The notes beneath the pieces are model-generated. The model saw nothing but the letters and a program-made list of their open reading frames with translations, was not told the origin of the DNA and ran no database searches. Below, piece by piece: positions 51,129-61,787 of a stretch of 64,000 nucleotides of DNA (within the stretch, counting starts at the first letter, position 1; each line of letters begins with the position of its first letter). The DNA lies in contig NZ_CP050253.1 of the NCBI RefSeq assembly GCF_011745665.1, positions 2,517,418 through 2,581,417 on the forward strand. The letters run 5' to 3'. The stretch is from Zophobihabitans entericus. GTDB taxonomy: Bacteria; Pseudomonadota; Gammaproteobacteria; Enterobacterales; Orbaceae. Position numbers and translations under genes: made by a program.

Positions 51129-51326
51129 TTACGCTTGTTTCACGTATTCAAAACCAGCGTCATTAATAGCTTTAATTGCTGCCTCAAGAGAGACATTGCC
51201 GGTTATAGCAACTTCTTTTTTAGCTAAATCGACATCAACTTTAGCCGCAGAATCAATAGACTGGATAGCTTTAGTCACAGTCTTAACACAGTGACCACAA
51301 GACATATTATTTACGATAAGTTTCAT
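51129..51326 (-). CDS. copZ: Copper chaperone CopZ
   Basis: 65-residue free heavy-metal-associated domain (MSCGHCVKTVTKAI), delivering Cu(I) to CopA. Start at 51326, AAGGAG six bases upstream; longer frames are not supported. Predicted first gene of the copper operon, directly behind a CueR-type promoter. Confidence 0.92.
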   Translation of the reverse strand: MKLIVNNMSCGHCVKTVTKAIQSIDSAAKVDVDLAKKEVAITGNVSLEAAIKAINDAGFEYVKQA

Positions 51327-51379
51327 AATTGGCTCCTTCATTAGTTCCATAATAACAGTTAATCTTAACGAACAAACTT

Positions 51380-51410
51380 ACTATAAAGGTTACCATGGGG
51401 GTAAGGTCAA
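51380..51410 (-). promoter_or_regulatory. CueR-type promoter of copZ-copA-cueR
   Basis: Leftward TTGACC (51410-51405), a 19-base spacer and TATAGT (51385-51380). The overlong spacer is the signature of MerR-family promoters, and the spacer contains the dyad TTACC-ccat-GGTAA, the place where the activator binds. Strongly suggests Cu(I)-dependent control by the CueR encoded at the end of this operon. Confidence 0.8.
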
Positions 51411-51455
51411 GAGATTACAATTTCTTTTTTGAAATGTTTTATTATATGCTGGGTT

Positions 51456-51532
51456 GCGCGACATAGTCGCGCTTTTTGGATCTTGGAATGGCGATGTAGT
51501 TAGATTGTGTGGATTGCGCGACGCAGTCGCGC
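51456..51532. repeat. Two GCGCGAC palindromes in tandem after mnmE
   Basis: GCGCGAC-ata-GTCGCGC (51456-51472) and GCGCGAC-gca-GTCGCGC (51516-51532), exactly 60 bp apart, each followed by a similar AGATCTTGGA / GGATCTTGGA sequence. Located 34 bp past the mnmE stop codon. Confidence 0.8.
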
Positions 51533-51565
51533 TTGTAGATCTTGGAGCGGTGAAAGAATTAGCCT

Positions 51566-52924
51566 CTACTTCCCAATACAAAACGATCCAAAAATCGCCC
51601 CAAGTAAATCATCAGAAGTAAACTCCCCGGTGATCTCACTTAACGATTCCTGAGCCAGTCTCAATTCTTCTGCCAATAGTTCTCCGGCATGGAATACCAC
51701 TAATTGCTCTTTGCCTTGTGCCAGGTGCTGTGCAGCAACTTCAAGCGCCTGCAGATGACGACGACGAGCCAAAAAACCACCTTCGGTATTACTGGTAAAG
51801 CCCATGCTTTCTTTCAGATGCTCACGCAGAGTCTGCACACCATCCCCAGTACGGGCAGAAAGCTTCACAAGAGAGTAACCATTTACTTCGCTATAACCCA
51901 GCTCTTCACCAGTGATATCTGCTTTATTACGAATCACGGTAACCGGAACAGATTTTGGTAGTCTTGCCATAAACTCTGGCCAGAGTTTGTTGGGTTCTGA
52001 TTCCGCAGACGTTGTACCATCAACCATAAAGAGAACGCGATCGGCTTGTTCAATCTCCTGCCACGCTCGCTCAATACCAATACGTTCAACCTCATCACTG
52101 GCTTCACGCAGGCCAGCAGTATCAATAATATGTAGCGGCATACCATCAATATGAATATGTTCACGCAGCACGTCACGCGTGGTACCAGCAATATCCGTTA
52201 CAATTGCCGCATCTCTCCCGGCAAGGGCATTAAGCAAACTTGATTTGCCAGCATTTGGACGACCAGCAATCACCACTTTCATACCCTCACGCAACAACGA
52301 GCCCTGACGCGCTTCTTTACGTACATCTTCCAGCTCACCAATCACGTTATTCAATTGCGCTTCAATTTTACCATCAGACAGGAAATCAATTTCCTCTTCC
52401 GGAAAATCGATCGCTGCTTCAACAAAAATACGCAGATTAATCAGTTCACCAACTAAATGATGAATTTTATTAGAAAACACGCCTTGTAGTGATGACATCG
52501 CTGATTTAGCTGCTTGTTCTGAACTGGCATCGATTAAATCAGCAATAGCCTCAGCCTGCGCCAGATCGAGCTTGTCATTCATAAATGCACGTTCAGAGAA
52601 CTCCCCCGGACGAGCAACCCGAATTTTTGGGAGTGATAAAACTCGCTTAAGCAATAGATCTAAAATCACCGGCCCGCCATGCCCTTGCAGCTCAAGCACA
52701 TCTTCACCGGTAAATGAGTTAGGATTTGGAAAATAAAGGGCAATACCCTGATCGATCACTGAACCATCGTGATCTAAAAAAGGTAAATATTCTGCATAAC
52801 GAGGTTTTGGTATTTTACCAAGCAATGCTAAAGCTACTGTCTGCGCCTGAGAGCCTGATACTCTCAAAATTCCAACGCCTCCACGCCCGGGTGGTGTGGC
52901 TTGTGCTACAATTGTTTCTGTCAT
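51566..52924 (-). CDS. mnmE: tRNA uridine-5-carboxymethylaminomethyl modification GTPase
   Basis: With MnmG modifies U34 of certain tRNAs. 452 residues: N-terminal folate-binding domain ([15 protein letters not shown]), helical domain split around a G domain ([33 protein letters not shown]), and the invariant C-terminal CIGK that ends the protein. Not next to rpmH-yidC here, unlike in E. coli. Confidence 0.96.
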   Translation of the reverse strand: MTETIVAQATPPGRGGVGILRVSGSQAQTVALALLGKIPKPRYAEYLPFLDHDGSVIDQGIALYFPNPNSFTGEDVLELQGHGGPVILDLLLKRVLSLPKIRVARPGEFSERAFMNDKLDLAQAEAIADLIDASSEQAAKSAMSSLQGVFSNKIHHLVGELINLRIFVEAAIDFPEEEIDFLSDGKIEAQLNNVIGELEDVRKEARQGSLLREGMKVVIAGRPNAGKSSLLNALAGRDAAIVTDIAGTTRDVLREHIHIDGMPLHIIDTAGLREASDEVERIGIERAWQEIEQADRVLFMVDGTTSAESEPNKLWPEFMARLPKSVPVTVIRNKADITGEELGYSEVNGYSLVKLSARTGDGVQTLREHLKESMGFTSNTEGGFLARRRHLQALEVAAQHLAQGKEQLVVFHAGELLAEELRLAQESLSEITGEFTSDDLLGAIFGSFCIGK

Positions 52925-52955
52925 AACCAGTTATCTATTTTTAAATTAAAATTAC

Positions 52956-53567
52956 TTATTTATCCGTGGTGAAATTTGCCGAAATGAACAGGACTAAGTC
53001 CATATTAGTACCGTAATCTTTAGCATCCATACTCACCCGAACATAAAAATACATATTATCTTTTCGATATACCACATTACGCGAGACGACACTTTCACCA
53101 TCTCTCACGCCGGCTGTTAATATATCCAGATAACGCACACCACTTGATGTGGTTAACTCTCTTTGATCCAGTATCTGTTCACCTGACAGTGCAAGTTTAC
53201 TTTTTAGCCAGTCAGCAGGTGCAATATCAACCAGAACCTCTTCGTAATAAACATTGGTCTCAATAAACGGTGCCTCAGCGTCCAGATCTTTAATCGTCTG
53301 ATAAGTCCCAATCTCTGTGATATTTGCGCCGGGAATAGGCTCCGGCTCAATAGAGATCGGCTTCATATAATTTGGCAGCACAATTTTATAAGCTAGTGCT
53401 TCACCAGCAGAAGAATAAGAACAACGCCAGAAGTTCTTTACTAAATAATCTTTATCAAAGTTATAGGTCGTTGGGAATAAAGCACCAGCCGCCATACCTG
53501 CTCCACAATAAAAAAGAAAAAATAAACTAAATATCAAGGCTTTTAGTTTCATCGTTTTTAACTTCAT
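52956..53567 (-). CDS. Secreted protein of unknown function
   Basis: 203 residues. The signal peptide has a basic start (MKLKTMKLK), a hydrophobic core and probable cleavage after AGMAA near residue 27. The mature protein is soluble, with a single early Cys and a C-terminal domain (SGVRYLDILTAGVRDGESVV, NVVYRKDNMYFYVRVSMDAKDY) reminiscent of small periplasmic domains that start with a copied aromatic strand, but I cannot name a family. AGGA lies before the ATG. Sits between tag and mnmE, same strand, probably co-transcribed. Confidence 0.75.
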   Translation of the reverse strand: MKLKTMKLKALIFSLFFLFYCGAGMAAGALFPTTYNFDKDYLVKNFWRCSYSSAGEALAYKIVLPNYMKPISIEPEPIPGANITEIGTYQTIKDLDAEAPFIETNVYYEEVLVDIAPADWLKSKLALSGEQILDQRELTTSSGVRYLDILTAGVRDGESVVSRNVVYRKDNMYFYVRVSMDAKDYGTNMDLVLFISANFTTDK

Positions 53568-53585
53568 AATTTTCCTGCTTATATA

Positions 53586-54149
53586 TTACTTACTCTGACG
53601 ACAAAAACACTCTTCAAAATGGTCATCAACCAACCCCATCGATTGCATAAATGCATAACAGATGGTTGAACCAACGAAGGTAAAACCCTTTTTCTTCAAG
53701 GCTTTTGACATTTTATCTGAAATCTCGGTACTGGCAGGCACGTCTTTCATCGCTTTGTAGTGATTAACAATGGTTTTATTATCCACAAAAGACCAGATAA
53801 ACTCGGCAAAATCTTCACCATTTTTCTGCATTTCTAAATAAGCCTTAGCATTTTTAATAATGGCATTGAGTTTTAAGCGATTACGAATCAAACCTTTATT
53901 TTCCATCATTGGCTCAATAGATTCAATTTTGATGATTTTTTTAGGATCAAAATTGAAAAAACAACGACGATATTCCTCACGTTTTTTTAGTACCGTAATC
54001 CATGAAAGCCCTGCTTGCTGCCCTTCCAGACAAATCTTCTCAAATAACTTTATGCTACTGTGTTGTGGCTTGCCCCATTCTTTATCATGATACTCAATAT
54101 AAATTGGATCATCTGATACCCAGCTACAACGTTTAATCGTTTTTGTCAT
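53586..54149 (-). CDS. tag: DNA-3-methyladenine glycosylase I
   Basis: Removes 3-methyladenine from alkylated DNA. 187 residues, same as E. coli. CSWVSDDPIYIEYHDKEWG at the N terminus and HFEECFCRQ at the C terminus supply the Cys/His zinc-binding snap; EGQQAGLSWITVLKKRE contains the catalytic Glu. Divergent from glyQ. Confidence 0.95.
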   Translation of the reverse strand: MTKTIKRCSWVSDDPIYIEYHDKEWGKPQHSSIKLFEKICLEGQQAGLSWITVLKKREEYRRCFFNFDPKKIIKIESIEPMMENKGLIRNRLKLNAIIKNAKAYLEMQKNGEDFAEFIWSFVDNKTIVNHYKAMKDVPASTEISDKMSKALKKKGFTFVGSTICYAFMQSMGLVDDHFEECFCRQSK

Positions 54150-54286
54150 TTTCTATCCTAGATTCGAATAATTTTCACGGAAAAGCACCAATCTGTTAAG
54201 ATTAACACTTCCTTATTGAATAATAAACAGTATAGAATAAGGGATTAATTTATCATTCATTATTCATCAGATAATAGACAATCATC

Positions 54287-55207
54287 ATGCAAAAGTTCGA
54301 TGTTAAAACATTTCAAGGATTAATCCTGACATTACAGGATTACTGGGCAAATCAAGGATGTACTGTCATTCAACCACTTGATATGGAAGTGGGTGCCGGC
54401 ACATCTCATCCAATGACGTGCCTGCGGGCAATCGGGCCTGAGCCAATTGCGCTCGCTTATGTGCAACCGTCACGTCGTCCAACTGATGGGCGCTATGGTG
54501 AGAACCCTAACCGTTTGCAACACTATTATCAGTTTCAGGTGATTATTAAGCCTTCTCCTGACAATATTCAGGAACTTTATTTGGGCTCACTAAAAGCGTT
54601 AGGCCTAGATCCACTTATTAACGACATCCGTTTTGTTGAAGATAACTGGGAAAACCCAACTCTTGGTGCCTGGGGACTGGGCTGGGAAGTCTGGCTTAAC
54701 GGTATGGAAGTGACACAATTTACTTATTTTCAACAAGTTGGTGGACTTGAATGTAAGCCAGTAACTGGTGAAATTACTTATGGACTTGAGCGCCTAGCCA
54801 TGTATATTCAGGGTGTTGATAGCGTTTACGATCTGGTCTGGAGTAATGGTCCACTTGGCGTAACCACTTATGGTGATGTTTTCCATCAAAATGAAGTTGA
54901 GCAATCAACTTATAACTTTGAATATGCCGATGTTGATTTCCTATTCTACTGTTTTGATCAGTATGAAAAAGAAGCCAAACACTTACTTGAGCTGGAAAAA
55001 CCACTGCCGCTACCGGCTTATGAACGTATTTTAAAAGCAGCACACTGTTTTAACTTACTTGACGCACGTAAAGCGATCTCTGTAACAGAACGTCAACGTT
55101 ATATTTTAAGAATTCGTACGTTAACCAAATCTGTTGCCGAAGCTTATTATGCTTCCCGAGAAGCACTAGGATTCCCAATGTGCCAAAGAACGAGTAAGGA
55201 GAAATAG
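54287..55207 (+). CDS. glyQ: Glycyl-tRNA synthetase alpha subunit
   Basis: Class II catalytic subunit of the bacterial alpha2beta2 GlyRS. 306 residues (E. coli 303). [29 protein letters not shown] and [17 protein letters not shown] (motif 2) are typical. Two bases separate it from glyS. Confidence 0.97.
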   Translation: MQKFDVKTFQGLILTLQDYWANQGCTVIQPLDMEVGAGTSHPMTCLRAIGPEPIALAYVQPSRRPTDGRYGENPNRLQHYYQFQVIIKPSPDNIQELYLGSLKALGLDPLINDIRFVEDNWENPTLGAWGLGWEVWLNGMEVTQFTYFQQVGGLECKPVTGEITYGLERLAMYIQGVDSVYDLVWSNGPLGVTTYGDVFHQNEVEQSTYNFEYADVDFLFYCFDQYEKEAKHLLELEKPLPLPAYERILKAAHCFNLLDARKAISVTERQRYILRIRTLTKSVAEAYYASREALGFPMCQRTSKEK

Positions 55208-55209
55208 TC

Positions 55210-57279
55210 ATGCAACAAACATTCTTAGTTGAAATCGGCACAGAAGAGCTACCACCAAAATCACTACGCACGCTGGCAGAAAGCTTCTCAGCTAATCTCA
55301 TTGATCAATTAAATAACGCTGGTATCGAACATGGCGAGGTACTTTGGTACGCATCACCGCGCCGCTTAGCTTTAAAAGTGTTAGCGCTAAATGATACACA
55401 GCCAGACACGCAAATTGTCAAACGTGGTCCGGCGGTGGCTCAGGCATTTGATGCAAGTGGTAACCCAACGCCTGCTGCACAAGGCTGGGCTAAAGGTTGT
55501 GGTATCACAGTTGATCAGGCTGAACGCGTGCAAACCGATAAAGGTGAATGGCTATCTTACACATTAAACCAAAAAGGTAAGCCGGTTACTGAGCTGCTTG
55601 CTGATATGGTAAAAACTGCGCTGGATAAGCTTCCTATTCCAAAAGCAATGCGCTGGGGTGATAAGTCTATTCAATTCATCCGTCCGGTTCATACCGTGAC
55701 AATGCTATATGCATCTGAATTGATTAAAGGGACCATTTTAGGTATTGAATCAGGTAACATCATTCGTGGTCACCGCTTTATGGGAGAAGCTGAATTTGCT
55801 ATCTCTCACGCTGATGAGTATCCGGAGATTTTAGAGCAGAAAGGTAAAGTTATCGCTGATTACCAAAAACGTAAAGCGATTATTTTAGAGCAAGCGACTG
55901 CTGCTGCAACAAAACTTAACGGTAAAGCCGATCTGACTGATAGTTTAGTAGAAGAAGTGACTTCACTGGTTGAATGGCCGGTAGTATTAACTGCTAAATT
56001 TGAAGAAAAATTTCTGGCTGTCCCATCAGAAGCCTTAGTTTATACTATGAAAGGGGATCAAAAATACTTCCCTGTCTATGATAAACAAAACAAATTACTC
56101 CCAAATTTTATTTTTGTTACTAATATCGAATCAAAAGATCCGATGCAAATTATTGCCGGTAATGAGAAAGTGGTTCGTCCTCGTCTGGCTGATGCTGAAT
56201 TCTTCTATAAAACTGACCTAAAACAGCGTTTAGAAGACCATTTACCACGTTTGGAAACTGTATTATTCCAACAACAACTTGGTACCCTGCGTGATAAAAC
56301 AGCTCGAATTGAAGAGCTATCTGGCTGGATTGCAAGCCAAATTGGTGCAAATGAACTACATGCTAAACGTGCCGGCCTGTTATCTAAATGTGACCTGATG
56401 ACTAATGTGGTGTTTGAATTCCCGGAAACTCAGGGCATTGTGGGTATGCACTTAGCCTACCACGACAAAGAAGATTCAGAAGTCGCAGTTGCTATTAACG
56501 AACAATATATGCCACGTTTTTCTGGCGATGAACTACCAGGCTCTTTAATTGCCTGCGCTGTTGCTATCGCGGATAAAATGGATACTTTAGCGGGAATTTT
56601 TGGTATTGGCCAGCATCCAAAAGGTGATAAAGATCCATTTGCTCTGCGCCGGGCTGCCATTGGTGTGCTGCGTATTTTAGTTGAAAAATCACTACCGCTT
56701 GATCTGCAAACGCTGACTGAAAAAGCTGTTGAGTTGTATGGCAGCAAGTTAACAAATCAAAACGTAGTTGAGGACGTTGTTAACTTTATGCAAGGCCGCT
56801 TCCGTGCCTGGTATCAGGAGCAAGGTTATGCGATTGATACTATTCAGGCTGTTCTGGCACGTAACCCGACACGTCCGACTGATTTTGATGCACGTGTTAA
56901 AGCAGTAACCCACTTTAGAACGCTGGAAGCAGCAAGTGCATTGGCAGCAGCTAACAAACGTGTAGCCAATATTCTGTCTAAAGTAGAAGGCGAGTTACCT
57001 GTTAAAGTTAATACTTCGTTAATCCAGGCAGGGGCTGAAGGTGAACTGGCTAAATGCGTCGTGGTACTTCATGACAAGCTGGAACCTTATTTTGAAGCTG
57101 GCCGCTATCAGGAAGCGTTAGTAGAACTTGCCACGCTCAGACAACCCGTTGATCAGTTCTTTGAACAAGTAATGGTAATGGTTGATGATCAGCAGTTAAA
57201 AATGAACCGTCTGGCTCTGCTCAACCACTTACAAGCGCTGTTCTTAAAAGTGGCTGATATTTCACTATTACAATCTTAA
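55210..57279 (+). CDS. glyS: Glycyl-tRNA synthetase beta subunit
   Basis: tRNA-binding subunit of GlyRS. 689 residues, equal to E. coli. [16 protein letters not shown] opens the protein; an HD-like domain lies in the second half ([18 protein letters not shown]) and the DALR-type anticodon domain at the C terminus. AAGGAGAAATAGTC before ATG gives a good ribosome-binding site that overlaps the glyQ stop. Confidence 0.97.
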   Translation: MQQTFLVEIGTEELPPKSLRTLAESFSANLIDQLNNAGIEHGEVLWYASPRRLALKVLALNDTQPDTQIVKRGPAVAQAFDASGNPTPAAQGWAKGCGITVDQAERVQTDKGEWLSYTLNQKGKPVTELLADMVKTALDKLPIPKAMRWGDKSIQFIRPVHTVTMLYASELIKGTILGIESGNIIRGHRFMGEAEFAISHADEYPEILEQKGKVIADYQKRKAIILEQATAAATKLNGKADLTDSLVEEVTSLVEWPVVLTAKFEEKFLAVPSEALVYTMKGDQKYFPVYDKQNKLLPNFIFVTNIESKDPMQIIAGNEKVVRPRLADAEFFYKTDLKQRLEDHLPRLETVLFQQQLGTLRDKTARIEELSGWIASQIGANELHAKRAGLLSKCDLMTNVVFEFPETQGIVGMHLAYHDKEDSEVAVAINEQYMPRFSGDELPGSLIACAVAIADKMDTLAGIFGIGQHPKGDKDPFALRRAAIGVLRILVEKSLPLDLQTLTEKAVELYGSKLTNQNVVEDVVNFMQGRFRAWYQEQGYAIDTIQAVLARNPTRPTDFDARVKAVTHFRTLEAASALAAANKRVANILSKVEGELPVKVNTSLIQAGAEGELAKCVVVLHDKLEPYFEAGRYQEALVELATLRQPVDQFFEQVMVMVDDQQLKMNRLALLNHLQALFLKVADISLLQS

Positions 57280-57348
57280 TGACTTAGTGAGAAGTATTGT
57301 GATGATCAATACTTCTCACGACATAAATATGATTTAAAAGGTTAATTT

Positions 57349-58188
57349 ATGCCATTATCATTCTCTGCCATTTTTTCTGATACCAAGAATTTTATTTTTA
57401 ATCGGTTGTTACAAATTTTCATCATTCTGCTGATACTGGCGATTATCACGCAAATGATCACTTTTATGGTGATTCCAAATCAAGATATCCTAAAACCGAT
57501 AGAACAATTTTTACAGCAAACTGCTGCTGCACAAGGCGACTTCTCATTACAGTCTGTTCAGTCAGCCTTAGCCAGGTTATCACCATCTCAGCAACAGGAA
57601 ATTGTCAGTGCTCTTGGCAGCTATGCATTTCGCTTGTTGATCGTGTATGTCATTAGTAATTTGTTGGGTACCAGTATTATTCTGGCCATGATCGCTAACT
57701 TATCTCATAGCGATACACTTAATATCCCGCAGCTAATTGGCAGAGCTTTAACGCATATTCCACAGCTACTAACATTTATGATTGTCAGTATTCCGTTCTT
57801 TGTTGGTTTATCTGTTGTGGGTATGCTGATTGCGCCGTTGATGATATTCATTTTACTAATTGGTATGTTTATCTATACCATTGTCTATAATGTCTTTTTA
57901 TCCTGCCTGATAGAGCCTAAAGAACAAACCACTCTGTTTAATAAGATTGGAGAGAGCTTTCAGCGCTCAAAAGCTTATGCCAAACTGATTTTACCGATGG
58001 TTGGGATCTGGCTGGTAGCACTAATTGTGGTCAGCTCACTGGTAAGTAATTTGACTACTGATAACTTCATTTTGAATGTGGTAGTAAATATTGTTGGTCT
58101 GTTCTTAAACTTCTTTTTAATCAGCTATTGTTATCGGCTTTACACATTAACGCCAATTCCGGTAAAACCTAATGACACCCGCTATTAA
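57349..58188 (+). CDS. YciC-family (UPF0259) inner-membrane protein
   Basis: 279 residues with six hydrophobic segments: helix near the N terminus, a soluble loop with SALARLSPSQQQEIVSALG (compare MSPEQQQI in E. coli YciC), and five further helices. The family's role is not established. AAAGG before the ATG. Its last 17 bases overlap ybaK. Confidence 0.75.
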   Translation: MPLSFSAIFSDTKNFIFNRLLQIFIILLILAIITQMITFMVIPNQDILKPIEQFLQQTAAAQGDFSLQSVQSALARLSPSQQQEIVSALGSYAFRLLIVYVISNLLGTSIILAMIANLSHSDTLNIPQLIGRALTHIPQLLTFMIVSIPFFVGLSVVGMLIAPLMIFILLIGMFIYTIVYNVFLSCLIEPKEQTTLFNKIGESFQRSKAYAKLILPMVGIWLVALIVVSSLVSNLTTDNFILNVVVNIVGLFLNFFLISYCYRLYTLTPIPVKPNDTRY

Positions 58189-58657
58189 TTTACTCAAAAA
58201 GTTAAAAGTAGTATTTAATGTGCATCAATATCAGCATGACACCGCTGATACACATTTTGGAGAGGAGGCCGTAGCAAAACTGGCTACTCGCCTCCAAATA
58301 CTGCCTGAACAGATTTTTAAAACACTAGTAATAAGTCTCAATGGCGATAATAAACAACTGGCGGTTGTCGTATTACCTGTTGTTTGTCGCTTAGATCTCA
58401 AGAAAGCAGCGAAAGCACTTAACTGTAAAAATGCGGATATGGCAGATCCGGTGCAAGCACAAAAAATCACGGGTTATCTGGTTGGTGGCATTAGCCCTGT
58501 CGGTCAGAAGAAACTCCTCCCTACACTTATTCATGAAAGTGCTAAAGAACATAACACCATGTTTGTTTCTGGTGGCAAACGTGGGCTTGAAATAGAGCTA
58601 TCTCCACAAGATTTAGCCAGTACATTATCGGCTCAGTTTGTTGATATCTCCTGTTAA
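58172..58657 (+). CDS. ybaK: Cys-tRNA(Pro)/Cys-tRNA(Cys) deacylase YbaK
   Basis: Trans-editing enzyme that hydrolyses Cys-tRNA(Pro) made by ProRS. 161 residues; VYKT-type loop (IFKTLVISLNGD), LDLKKAAKAL and TGYLVGGISPVGQKKLLPT with the conserved Lys/Gly core, GGKRGLEIEL at the end. Starts inside yciC by 17 bp, so translation is probably coupled. Confidence 0.93.
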   Translation: MTPAINLLKKLKVVFNVHQYQHDTADTHFGEEAVAKLATRLQILPEQIFKTLVISLNGDNKQLAVVVLPVVCRLDLKKAAKALNCKNADMADPVQAQKITGYLVGGISPVGQKKLLPTLIHESAKEHNTMFVSGGKRGLEIELSPQDLASTLSAQFVDISC

Positions 58658-58675
58658 GCGGATAAATTACAAATC

Positions 58676-58727
58676 ATAACCCTTTGATTTTATTAAATAA
58701 ATGTAATCTATTGATTTATTTAAACTT
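58676..58727. repeat. Two direct copies of the AT-rich motif after ybaK
   Basis: ATAACCCTTTGATTTTATT followed by GTAATCTATTGATTTATTT, 27 bp apart in the same orientation. Same family as 596-651 and 18451-18506. Confidence 0.45.
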
Positions 58728-58731
58728 AAAA

Positions 58732-58760
58732 AAAGGCTACTCCGTCAATAAGTAGCCTTT
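58732..58760 (-). terminator. Terminator of the catabolic operon
   Basis: AAAGGCTACT / AGTAGCCTTT, 10-bp perfect stem. Read leftwards it is followed by a run of seven Ts, ending the operon that starts beyond the right edge; on the plus strand it may stop ybaK less efficiently. Confidence 0.85.
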
Positions 58761-58831
58761 AGTACAAGAATCTTACTCAATAAAAAATTAACATTAATAA
58801 ATTAAAATATTACATCCACTCCAAAACCCAT

Positions 58832-60154
58832 TTATTTTGGCTCATCCAACATCAGAATTAACACAAATCCGACAGCAGCACAGATACCAAAATAGGTAAA
58901 TACAGCACTAAAAGCACCTGTTGAATCAAGCAAGAATCCGGCAATCATCGGGGATGCAAAACCGCCAAGGTTACCACCACTATTAATCAGTGAAATGGCA
59001 ATCGGATAGTTTTTTTGATCGGTTACACCCATCGGATAAGCGGTAAATGCAGGCCAGCCAATATTTAACATTAAACCAACAAAAAATAATGAGGCAGCAA
59101 CAGCGACGCTACTATCAGGAATATTCAGCATCACCAGCATCATGACAACAGTCGCCAGTGCAGTAAATAGCATGGTTGGTTTACGACGACGACCAAAGAT
59201 GTTATCAGAGATCCAGCCACCAGAAATAGAACCGATAAAGCCACCAATAAATGGCATCGCCGCCACAAAGCCCATTCCCATAAAAGAGAAGCCTTTTTCT
59301 TTAACCAGATACATCGGAATCCAGGTTAACAAACCGTATAGCACACTTACCATCATAAAATAAGCTAAGCAGTCACCCCAAATATTCTTAGAGGTAAAGA
59401 CTTTACCCACCGTATCAAGCGGAGTCAGTTTTTTCACACGGATAATTTTATCCAGCGTAGCGAACTTACTACCTTCGACAATATTACCAACAGGTTTATC
59501 CACCGTTACCGTAGCGCCGCTGGTACGAATATATTTCACTTCACTTTCAGAAACAAAACGGCTCTCTTCCGGTTTTGATTTAACAAAAAGCCACCAAATA
59601 ATGGCCAGAATAATCCCCGGTGTTGCGAACGAGAAAAATACCCAGCGCCAGCCATAAGTAATTGCGATCCAGACGGCAAGCGGAGGAACAATGATTGGCG
59701 CAAACATGGTTGAAGCAATATAGACACCCGTTGCTGTAGCTTTCTCTTTCGCAGGAAACCAGTTATTAATCGTTGAGGTTAAACCAACGGGCGTCGGACC
59801 TTCTGTTAAACCAAGACCTAATCGGATCCATTTAATGGCAAATGCTGATGATGCTGTACCAATTAACCAGGTAAAAGCGGAAAAGCCTAAAATAGACAAG
59901 GACACAAGCCCTCTGGTACCACGCTTAGCCATCCAGAAACCAGCCGGAATCTGACTGACTGCGTAGCCTAAAAAAAACATACTGGCAAGAGAGCCTGCTT
60001 CAAAGTTGGAAAGTTGGAATTCTTCAATAATAAAAGGTAAAACGGCACCAATATTTGTTCGGTCTGCATAGTTAACGGCATAAACTAAAAAGATAAGTGC
60101 TAAAACAACCCAACGATAATTCGTCTGCGGTTTTATCGAACTCATGTTTGTCAT
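58832..60154 (-). CDS. MFS transporter, anion:cation symporter (sugar-acid) family
   Basis: 440 residues, 12 helices with a cytoplasmic loop of about 55 residues in the middle. VYAVNYADRTNIGAVLPFI, the first-helix signature, FFLGYAVSQIPAGFWMAKRG (motif A region) and LGLTEGPTPVGLTSTINNWFPAKEKATATG place it in the ACS group with ExuT, DgoT and GarP carriers for hexuronates, galactonate and glucarate. Substrate is therefore probably an acidic sugar. Start at 60154 (MTNMSSI), with GAGG nine bases upstream. Last gene of the operon. Confidence 0.88.
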   Translation of the reverse strand: MTNMSSIKPQTNYRWVVLALIFLVYAVNYADRTNIGAVLPFIIEEFQLSNFEAGSLASMFFLGYAVSQIPAGFWMAKRGTRGLVSLSILGFSAFTWLIGTASSAFAIKWIRLGLGLTEGPTPVGLTSTINNWFPAKEKATATGVYIASTMFAPIIVPPLAVWIAITYGWRWVFFSFATPGIILAIIWWLFVKSKPEESRFVSESEVKYIRTSGATVTVDKPVGNIVEGSKFATLDKIIRVKKLTPLDTVGKVFTSKNIWGDCLAYFMMVSVLYGLLTWIPMYLVKEKGFSFMGMGFVAAMPFIGGFIGSISGGWISDNIFGRRRKPTMLFTALATVVMMLVMLNIPDSSVAVAASLFFVGLMLNIGWPAFTAYPMGVTDQKNYPIAISLINSGGNLGGFASPMIAGFLLDSTGAFSAVFTYFGICAAVGFVLILMLDEPK

Positions 60155-60227
60155 AATAACTACCCTCATTAATAGGTGATTTATTTTTTTAACTTATTAA
60201 CTCGAATCCAGTCGCTTATTTATCGTA

Positions 60228-61724
60228 TTACGACAATAAGCTATGCATTGTTTCTTTTAAATTTGGATATAACGCACTGTAAATGCCAAAATGTTTGTCA
60301 TAAACTTCGTTAATTGCTTTATCTTTATTCGGTTTAAAAAGAATATCCTCCGTTCTGATAATTGGGAGGTCAGGATCGTTCACTCCACAGAAATATCCTG
60401 CCCCAGTTGCACCGATCATTGCTGCACCAAATGCTGCTGCATCACTGGTTTGAGCAATGCTGTACTCAACCTGTAAAATATCGGCTTTAATCTGTGTCCA
60501 GAGATGATTGCGCGAACCACCACCAACACTAAGTAATTCATCTAACTTAATGCCCCACTTTTTACTGGCGATATCAACTAACTGACGCAAGCCAAAAGCG
60601 GTACCTTCAAACGCAGCCCGAATCATATCGCTACGGGTATGAGATAAACGCAGGCCAAGCCATGCACCAGAAGCTTTCACGTCCCAGATTGGACTTCTCT
60701 CCCCGGCCAGATAAGGTAGATAAACTAACCCTTTTGCTCCGGGTTCAGACTCACGAGCTAATTGTTCGAGCGTTTCATGATTATCTATTTCCGGCCAGAC
60801 TGACTTATTGAGCCAGCCAAATGTCCCCCCGGTCGTTGACATGGCACCATGTGCCAACCATTGATTAGGAACAACGTGATAACGATTCATAAAGCGGGAA
60901 TCAAAATCTGGTTTTTCTAAGCAAAAGGTAATCACTCCAGATGTACCGGTAGATTCAAATGCTGTTCCACCATCAATCAACCCAACAGCAAAAGCCGCTG
61001 CTGCTGTATCTGCAGAACCCAGTGTGATAGCTGTGTCCTGCTTTAACCCCGTCTGTTTTGCTGCCTGCGCACTGACCCGTCCGACAACAGCAAAACTTGG
61101 ATAAATCGGCGCCAGTAAACTATGGTCAAAATTCCAATAGCTCAGGAGCTCTTTTGACCATTTTGGCGCACCGGCAAGTACCACAGCTCCTGAATAAGCT
61201 GCTTGAGTAGGATCGATACCTGCTTTACCGCCAAGGCGTGTCGCTAAAAAGCCATTGAACAGAACTATCTTATGGACCTTTTTCATCAGTTCCGGTTGCT
61301 GACTCTGTAACCAGCCAATGGTTCCAACCCAGCAGGAGGAAGGGCTTGGACTGTTACTGGATAATGACATAACGTGCTCTTTATTCTCACCTAATGTTTT
61401 ATGAATAAAGTCTTCAGAACGCCCGTCCAAATAAGTGATAGCGTTACAAATCGGATTATTATTTTTATCCAGGAGAACAATTGTTGGGCAAGCCACTGAT
61501 AAACCAATAGAAACAATATTGTCAAACCTCTGGGTCATCTCATTAATGGCTGCAACGGTTTGTTCCCAATATTCATTAAGATCTAGCTCATGATGTCTGG
61601 ATGATTTAGAAATAATTTTAGTTTCTCTGGAAGCCTTTCCAAGCAGCTCACCCCGGTGGTTAAAAGCACAGACTTTTACTCCACTACTACCAGCATCAAT
61701 CCCTAAATAGATTTCTTCTTTCAT
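60228..61724 (-). CDS. FGGY-family carbohydrate kinase
   Basis: 498 residues. LGIDAGSSGVKVCAFN is the ATP phosphate-1 motif; STGTSGVITFCL and SVGGGSRNHLWTQIKADIL the FGGY signature 2 and adenine region. Closest in general build to xylulokinases, but the family also phosphorylates ribulose, fuculose, glycerol, erythritol and AI-2, so I give no symbol. 73 bp before the transporter gene, 63 bp after the dehydrogenase. Confidence 0.88.
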   Translation of the reverse strand: MKEEIYLGIDAGSSGVKVCAFNHRGELLGKASRETKIISKSSRHHELDLNEYWEQTVAAINEMTQRFDNIVSIGLSVACPTIVLLDKNNNPICNAITYLDGRSEDFIHKTLGENKEHVMSLSSNSPSPSSCWVGTIGWLQSQQPELMKKVHKIVLFNGFLATRLGGKAGIDPTQAAYSGAVVLAGAPKWSKELLSYWNFDHSLLAPIYPSFAVVGRVSAQAAKQTGLKQDTAITLGSADTAAAAFAVGLIDGGTAFESTGTSGVITFCLEKPDFDSRFMNRYHVVPNQWLAHGAMSTTGGTFGWLNKSVWPEIDNHETLEQLARESEPGAKGLVYLPYLAGERSPIWDVKASGAWLGLRLSHTRSDMIRAAFEGTAFGLRQLVDIASKKWGIKLDELLSVGGGSRNHLWTQIKADILQVEYSIAQTSDAAAFGAAMIGATGAGYFCGVNDPDLPIIRTEDILFKPNKDKAINEVYDKHFGIYSALYPNLKETMHSLLS

Positions 61725-61787
61725 TGCCTGACTCCTTAGCGTGTCTTCAATAAAAACTGAACTACAAATAGACTCATTACGCTAAAA

